From the NCBI GenBank assembly GCA_017936765.1, contig JAGBEX010000022.1:1-64000 (forward strand): 64,000 nt of DNA. Reading direction: 5' to 3'. The notes beneath the pieces were generated by a model, which was not told the origin of the DNA, did no database searches, and was given only the letters and a program-made list of their open reading frames with translations. The DNA comes from Clostridia bacterium. GTDB taxonomy: Bacteria > Bacillota > Clostridia > Christensenellales > Aristaeellaceae. The translations under genes were made by a program, and so were the position numbers. Shown piece by piece: positions 60,069-64,000 of the stretch. Positions within the stretch are counted from its first letter, which is position 1; each line of letters begins with the position of its first letter.

Positions 60069-61505
60069 ATGAAAAAGAACATGAAATGGATCATCGCGGC
60101 TGTGGTGGTCATTGCGCTGGTGGTTCTGGCCGTTGTTCTGTTTGGCAATGGCAACAAGGATCAGCAGGTTTCCGCCCCCGCCGTGCCTACCGTTGCCGTC
60201 ACCCAGGTCGCCGATCCCACCCAGCAGCCCGTTGCCGACGCCACCGCCGCTCCTGCTGCCGATGTCACCGTTGTCCCCGCCGACGATGCCGCCGCTGCCG
60301 CCACCGCCGATCCCAAGGCTGTGATGATCACCGTGAACGGCACCGACATCCTGCGGGAGGAAGTGGAGCTGATCCAGTCCAACCTGATCTCCACCTATGC
60401 CCAGTATGGCTACGACACCACCGACGAGACCTTCCTGAGCGACATGAACCAGTATGCCCTGGAATATGCCGTGCAGCTGGAGCTGATGGAGCAGAAGGCC
60501 GCCGAGAAGGGATTTGACCAGTTCACCGACGAAGAGAAGGCCACCATCGAGGCCGAGAACGCCGCCAACTGGGCGGAGATCGTTGATATGTACGTCACCT
60601 ACTACGGCGGTGTGACCGAGGAATCCACCGAGGAAGAGAAGGCCGCTGCCCGCGTGAACGTGCTGTCCATGCTGGAGAGCATGGGCTACACCGAGGCCAT
60701 TATGCTGGAGGACGCCTTCAACAGCGCCAAGCTGGATCGCGTGGAGGCCTTCATGCTGGAAGGCGCTGCCGTGACCGACGACGAGGTGAAGGCCCTGTTT
60801 GACGAATATGTAAAGCAGGACGAGGCCAGCTACAAGGAAGACATTGGCATGTATGAATACATGACCCAGTATTATGGCCAGGAATCCTACTACACCCCCG
60901 AGGGCTATCGCGGCATCACCCACATCCTGCTGGAGGTGGACGAGGAGCTGCTCAGCACCTACCAGACCCTCTCCGCCCAGCTGGAGGAGAAGGAGGACGC
61001 CATCGAGGCTGCCACCACCACCGATATCACCGTGACCCAGGCCGATGTGGACGCCGCCTATCAGGCCATCATTGCCTCCGTGCAGCCCACCATTGACGAG
61101 ATCAACCAGAAGCTGGCCGAGGGCGTAGCCTTCTCTGAGCTGGTAGCCACCTATGGCACCGACCCCGGCATGGAGCAGGAACCCGAAAAGTCCCAGGGCT
61201 ACCCCGTGCATATGGACTCCATCATCTGGGATCCCGCCTTTGTGCAGGCCGCCTTCTCCGTGGATAAGGTGGGCGACGTGGCCCAGCCCGTGGTGGGCAG
61301 CTACGGCGTGCATATCGTGCAGTACACCCGCGACGTGCCTGCCGGCCCCGTGGAATACACCGCCGACATCCAGCTGGCCCTGCACGAGGCTGCCCTGAGC
61401 CAGAAGGAGAACGAGCAGTTCTCCGCCACCATGGAAGCCTGGATGGCCGAAGCCCAGGTCACCTATTCCCAGGAAGCCCAGGCCATGATGGGTACCGCGG
61501 AATAA
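60069..61505 (+). CDS. PpiC/PrsA-type peptidyl-prolyl isomerase, membrane anchored
   Basis: The 478-residue protein has an N-terminal membrane anchor (KWIIAAVVVIALVVLAVVLF) and no lipobox cysteine. An Ala/Pro/Thr-rich linker spans about 30-80, a SurA-N-like chaperone part about 80-270 (ITVNGTDILREEVELIQ), and a parvulin domain about 275-440 (YRGITHILLEV, AFSELVATYGTDPG, FSVDKVGDVAQPVVGSYGVHIVQY). It helps fold secreted proteins, such as the secreted glycosidases in this window. Its anchor is a helix instead of the lipid used by typical PrsA. Confidence 0.9.
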   Translation: MKKNMKWIIAAVVVIALVVLAVVLFGNGNKDQQVSAPAVPTVAVTQVADPTQQPVADATAAPAADVTVVPADDAAAAATADPKAVMITVNGTDILREEVELIQSNLISTYAQYGYDTTDETFLSDMNQYALEYAVQLELMEQKAAEKGFDQFTDEEKATIEAENAANWAEIVDMYVTYYGGVTEESTEEEKAAARVNVLSMLESMGYTEAIMLEDAFNSAKLDRVEAFMLEGAAVTDDEVKALFDEYVKQDEASYKEDIGMYEYMTQYYGQESYYTPEGYRGITHILLEVDEELLSTYQTLSAQLEEKEDAIEAATTTDITVTQADVDAAYQAIIASVQPTIDEINQKLAEGVAFSELVATYGTDPGMEQEPEKSQGYPVHMDSIIWDPAFVQAAFSVDKVGDVAQPVVGSYGVHIVQYTRDVPAGPVEYTADIQLALHEAALSQKENEQFSATMEAWMAEAQVTYSQEAQAMMGTAE

Positions 61506-61522
61506 TCCCCATACACGCAACG

Positions 61523-61554
61523 AACCCCCGCAGGATATTCCTGCGGGGGTTTTT
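61523..61554 (+). terminator. Terminator of the PpiC gene
   Basis: ACCCCCGCAGG and CCTGCGGGGGT form an 11-bp stem followed by TTTT between two convergent genes. Confidence 0.9.
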
Positions 61555-61565
61555 GCATGGCGTCC

Positions 61566-62090
61566 TTATCGAATATCCGCGCCAAACAGGTCATAAATAG
61601 CAGCATTGGTGTCCTTGCCGGTGAGCTTCACACCAGCGCGCTCATAGTTGTAGCACACGTCCCCTTCCCGCAGGTAGGGACATTCGTCGATGGACACCAG
61701 CACGGTCATGATGGATCCATCCGCCCGCACCAGGGTCAACTCGTGCTTGAACTCTGCATCAAAGCACATGGGGATGTTCTCCATCCGCTTCGCACCGGAA
61801 AGAATGCCCTCCAGCACCCGCAGCTTGTTGGCGTCAGTCAGCGCACCGGTGTGGATGCTGCTGCGGTCGGCGCTGCTTGTCCAGGTGAGGGTGGCCGATT
61901 GCAGCGTCCCCACCAGCGCAGGGTCGAAGTCCACCTCCTGCACGGCGGCGCGGGTGGCCTCGGCGGTCTGGGTGGGCGTGGCGGTGGGTGCATCGGTGGC
62001 GGGCAGCAAAGTGGCAAAGGTGCGGTCAGCAGGCGCAGCGCAGGCAGTAAGCAGCACCGCCGCCAGCAGCAAAACGAGCAATCTCTTCAT
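61566..62090 (-). CDS. Lipoprotein of unknown function
   Basis: The 174-residue protein has a proper lipoprotein signal (LLVLLLAAVLLTAC, Cys at about residue 17), a Thr/Ala/Pro-rich linker (about 25-50), and a compact globular domain with two cysteines (MCFDAEFKHELTLV, ECPYLREGDVCYNY). The family is not recognised. It shows that this organism does use standard lipoboxes, in contrast to its ABC binding proteins. The start at 62090 is the first residue of the signal; the longer frame is upstream noise. Confidence 0.8.
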   Translation of the reverse strand: MKRLLVLLLAAVLLTACAAPADRTFATLLPATDAPTATPTQTAEATRAAVQEVDFDPALVGTLQSATLTWTSSADRSSIHTGALTDANKLRVLEGILSGAKRMENIPMCFDAEFKHELTLVRADGSIMTVLVSIDECPYLREGDVCYNYERAGVKLTGKDTNAAIYDLFGADIR

Positions 62091-62159
62091 GGTAAAAATC
62101 CCCTCCTGCTTTATTAGACGAGCATAATCCGAAAAAAATTGCATTGCCTGGAAAAAAGA

Positions 62160-62188
62160 TTGCGAATTTCTTCCACCTGTGCTATCAT
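62160..62188 (+). promoter_or_regulatory. Promoter of the small RRXRR-like gene
   Basis: TTGCGA (62160-62165), 17-bp spacer, TATCAT (62183-62188), about 68 bases before the start at 62257. Confidence 0.6.
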
Positions 62189-62256
62189 GAACAGGAACCG
62201 GGGATGGCACCCATCACAAAAAACGGCGTTCAACAAGGCAACAGGGGATGACACCC

Positions 62257-62775
62257 ATGGAAAAAAACATTGAAGTTGTCGATGAAGCGGGTAACGTGTA
62301 TGAACCGACCTGGCCCAAGCGGGCAAAAGGTCTTGTAAAGCATGGCCGGGCGCGCTTCGTCAGCGAAAACAGAATATGCTTAGCGTGTCCGGCGGCCAGT
62401 GGCCGCAGCCATTTTGCCCCTGGGGAAGAAAACAAAATGGAGGACAAACATATGAGCAATACGATGAAGATCTTCGGCGATATGACCGTGACGGACATCC
62501 TGCAGCACATCAACAGCATCGTCAACCAGACCAGCTACATCACCTCTGCCCTGGAAGCCCTGCAAGCCATGGGCGATGGCGACAGCGGCGAGATGAACGC
62601 TCCCGGCAACGTGATGGGCGAGGCCAAGGCAGAGGGCATTGCCGCCGTGGTGCAGAGCCGCGAGACCACCAACCAGCAGATCCTGCGCATGTACGATAAA
62701 ATGTATGACGACATGATCCGCCTGAGCGAATTTGACGACCAGCCGAAGCTGGCAGCGGAAGCTCACATCGAATAA
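62257..62775 (+). CDS. Small protein with RRXRR-like N-terminus, unknown function
   Basis: The 172-residue protein has a basic N-terminal 45 residues (VVDEAGNVYEPTWPKRAKGLVKHGRARFV) resembling the RRXRR/PLMP region that begins IscB-type nucleases: a 'V..d..G', a proline-rich turn, then basic KRAK and GRARF. No HNH or RuvC part follows; residues about 70-172 are helical and acidic (FGDMTVTDILQHINSIVNQTSYITSALEAL, ILRMYDKMYDDMIRLSEFDD). A nucleic-acid-binding role is suggested only by resemblance. AGGGGATGA precedes the start. Confidence 0.65.
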   Translation: MEKNIEVVDEAGNVYEPTWPKRAKGLVKHGRARFVSENRICLACPAASGRSHFAPGEENKMEDKHMSNTMKIFGDMTVTDILQHINSIVNQTSYITSALEALQAMGDGDSGEMNAPGNVMGEAKAEGIAAVVQSRETTNQQILRMYDKMYDDMIRLSEFDDQPKLAAEAHIE

Positions 62776-62782
62776 CCTACCG

Positions 62783-62809
62783 GGTCGGAGCGAAAGCTCC
62801 GGCCTTTTT
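62783..62809 (+). terminator. Terminator after the small RRXRR-like gene
   Basis: GGTCGGAGC and GCTCCGGCC pair around a GAAA loop (one G-T pair), followed by TTTTT. Confidence 0.85.
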
Positions 62810-62825
62810 GCGTCCATCCCCTTGA

Positions 62826-62854
62826 TTGACTCCCGGCCCTTCCGTATGTATAAT
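62826..62854 (+). promoter_or_regulatory. Strong promoter of the esterase gene
   Basis: TTGACT (62826-62831), 17-bp spacer, TATAAT (62849-62854), about 54 bases before the start at 62908. Confidence 0.85.
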
Positions 62855-62907
62855 AGGTTTAACAGCAATATTGGCATAGGATCGCAATAGCATAAGGAGG
62901 ATTCTCC

Positions 62908-64000
62908 ATGGGTATGAAGGCCTTTCCCCAGGTGGCAACGCTGGGCAGCGTAAAATGCTGGCAGCACGAATTCGATTCGTTCCGGGTCAAGGTGATCGTC
63001 CCCCAGGGCGCGCCGCTGGCGGATATCGTGAATTTCGGCTTCAATGCCCCTTACCTGCTTGTTTTTGAGGAGCAGGAAATGACCATGGAGCAGGCTGCCG
63101 CCTTTGCGGAGGCGCAGGGCTTTGCGGCCATTGCGGCGGAATACTCCACCAGCGTGGTTTTTGTTTTCCCCACCTGCGCCGGGGGCTGGGAGAGTGCAAC
63201 GGAGCAGCTCTTCATCGACCTGGTGGCAGAAAGCCGCATCGGCCCCAATTATCAGGACGGCGTGCTGCGCAGCTGGAACCGCTTTGAGCGCAAGTGGGAT
63301 GATATGTTCATCCGCGGCGCCATTTTCCGCACCCACCTCTATGGCCGTGGCAAGGCCGCCGACTACATTGCCCGGCATTGCCTCAAAACGCTGCAGGGCC
63401 AGTATCTCTGGGGACCGGGCGAAATCACCGCCACCACCGCAACGCTGGAAGCGCTGAGCCTTGTTCCTGCGCCCGAGCGCCGGGATATCCCGGTGGTGTC
63501 CATCGGCAACAGCCAGGAGATCAATGCTGCCCTGCAGGCCTCCTGCGATCATCTGCTGGTGCAGGCGCAGGCAGATATTCCCGCCGCCTTCCATGGTTTC
63601 CTGCGGGGCTGCAAGCGTTGGTGCGGCGTGCTGTCCATCGAACCCACCATGGCGGAACAGGGCATGGTGGAGGAACCCGGCTGCTGCGTGGTTTCCACCT
63701 CGCCGGACAACTGTGGCGACGATGCCGGCACCGCCGAGCATTCCATTGGCTATATCGCGTATTACCGCCAGGGGCTGATCGGCTGCGATCCCCTGCCGCT
63801 GGTGCTGGCCTTCCACGGCGGTGGAGATTCCGCGCTGCACATGGTACACGTGTCCGGCTGGTATCGGGTGGCGCAGCGCCACGGCTTCCTGCTGGTGTGC
63901 GTGGAAAACCACCTGAACAGCACCGCCACCGAAGTTATCCACCTGATCGAAAAGCTGAAGGAAAAGTACCCCATCGACGAAAAGCGCATCTACGCCAGCG
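62908..64000 (+). CDS. Alpha/beta-hydrolase (PHB depolymerase/esterase-like), truncated by window end
   Basis: This frame runs from the ATG at 62908 past the window end: 364 codons are visible. The N-terminal two thirds (about 1-280) contain a beta-rich region of unknown fold (KAFPQVATLGSVKCW, SFRVKVIVPQGAPLADIVNFGFNAPYLLV). An esterase-type alpha/beta core then begins (PLVLAFHGGGDSALHM, SGWYRVAQRHGFLLVCVENH, LIEKLKEKYPIDEKRIYAS), just before the expected nucleophile Ser motif. Members act on feruloyl, acetyl or polyester bonds. AAGGAGG precedes the start. A long antisense open frame over it is a shadow. Confidence 0.8.
   Translation, partial: MGMKAFPQVATLGSVKCWQHEFDSFRVKVIVPQGAPLADIVNFGFNAPYLLVFEEQEMTMEQAAAFAEAQGFAAIAAEYSTSVVFVFPTCAGGWESATEQLFIDLVAESRIGPNYQDGVLRSWNRFERKWDDMFIRGAIFRTHLYGRGKAADYIARHCLKTLQGQYLWGPGEITATTATLEALSLVPAPERRDIPVVSIGNSQEINAALQASCDHLLVQAQADIPAAFHGFLRGCKRWCGVLSIEPTMAEQGMVEEPGCCVVSTSPDNCGDDAGTAEHSIGYIAYYRQGLIGCDPLPLVLAFHGGGDSALHMVHVSGWYRVAQRHGFLLVCVENHLNSTATEVIHLIEKLKEKYPIDEKRIYAS

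Noticed and set aside
62380..63942. Minus-strand frame of 520 codons at the window end
   Set aside because: It overlaps the small RRXRR-like gene and the esterase, both with promoters and ribosome sites; the esterase frame simply runs off the window.

Overview
The window looks like a chromosomal stretch of a plant-glycan-degrading gut or rumen Clostridia-type bacterium (Bacillota). This rests on strong AGGAGG-type ribosome sites, sigma-A-type promoters, a class B sortase, a Spo0A-type DNA-binding domain, a mannan phosphorolysis pathway known from gut Firmicutes, and intergenic repeats of a kind frequent in that group. No rRNA, tRNA or CRISPR array was seen.

1-12.3 kb is accessory DNA. A TerB-like orphan gene and a copied ~180-bp repeat precede an integrated mobilizable element of about 10.6 kb (about 1475-12060). 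The element carries an XRE repressor, excisionase, tyrosine integrase, MobC-like protein, RepA-like ATPase, MobV relaxase and a small DUF6061-like protein. Its cargo contains the most interesting gene of the window, a 454-residue protein at 7537-8901 that joins an N-terminal SLOG (DUF1273/YpsA-like) nucleotide-binding domain, a helical HEAT-like middle and a C-terminal RES domain (NAD+-consuming toxin family). It is divergent from a small XRE regulator, with shared inverted operators between the two. This resembles an abortive-infection or toxin-antitoxin module in a fusion I do not recognise as described. A Schlafen AlbA_2-type ATP-binding protein with a small HTH partner, a sigma-like protein and an unknown protein follow.

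12.3-26 kb: an AraC regulator divergent from an oligopeptide/oligosaccharide-type (family 5) ABC transporter, then a HAD-like protein, a GH105 unsaturated glycuronyl hydrolase, a GH38 alpha-mannosidase and an unknown large protein. It reads as one glycan-uptake and intracellular degradation operon. 26-28 kb holds two AEC-family carriers. 28.3-32.3 kb holds a ChvE/MmsA/MmsB monosaccharide ABC transporter. 32.5-37 kb is a minus-strand group: sortase B, a phosphotransferase, a GyrI-like protein, a ThuA-like protein and two SDR proteins, one of them degenerate.

37.2-44.4 kb is a beta-mannan operon behind a strong promoter and a perfect 18-bp palindromic operator: GH113, cellobiose/mannobiose 2-epimerase, LacI regulator, two GH130 phosphorylases and an SGNH acetylesterase. 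44.5-46.4 kb holds a NUDIX hydrolase and a MATE transporter. 46.5-57 kb is a MalEFGK-type transporter whose binding protein has an extra C-terminal carbohydrate-binding-like module, with a secreted GH53 galactanase, two unknown membrane proteins and a secreted GH13 amylase. 57-64 kb holds a DUF2975/XRE pair, a second MATE protein, a Spo0A-like protein with a degenerate N-terminus, a PpiC foldase, a lipoprotein, a small protein with an RRXRR-like N-terminus and a truncated esterase.

Functionally, secreted enzymes (GH53, GH13) and three dedicated ABC importers feed cytoplasmic glycoside hydrolases, phosphorylases and an epimerase. AraC and LacI regulators sit beside two of the loci. All calls are from reading the sequence; no database search was run.
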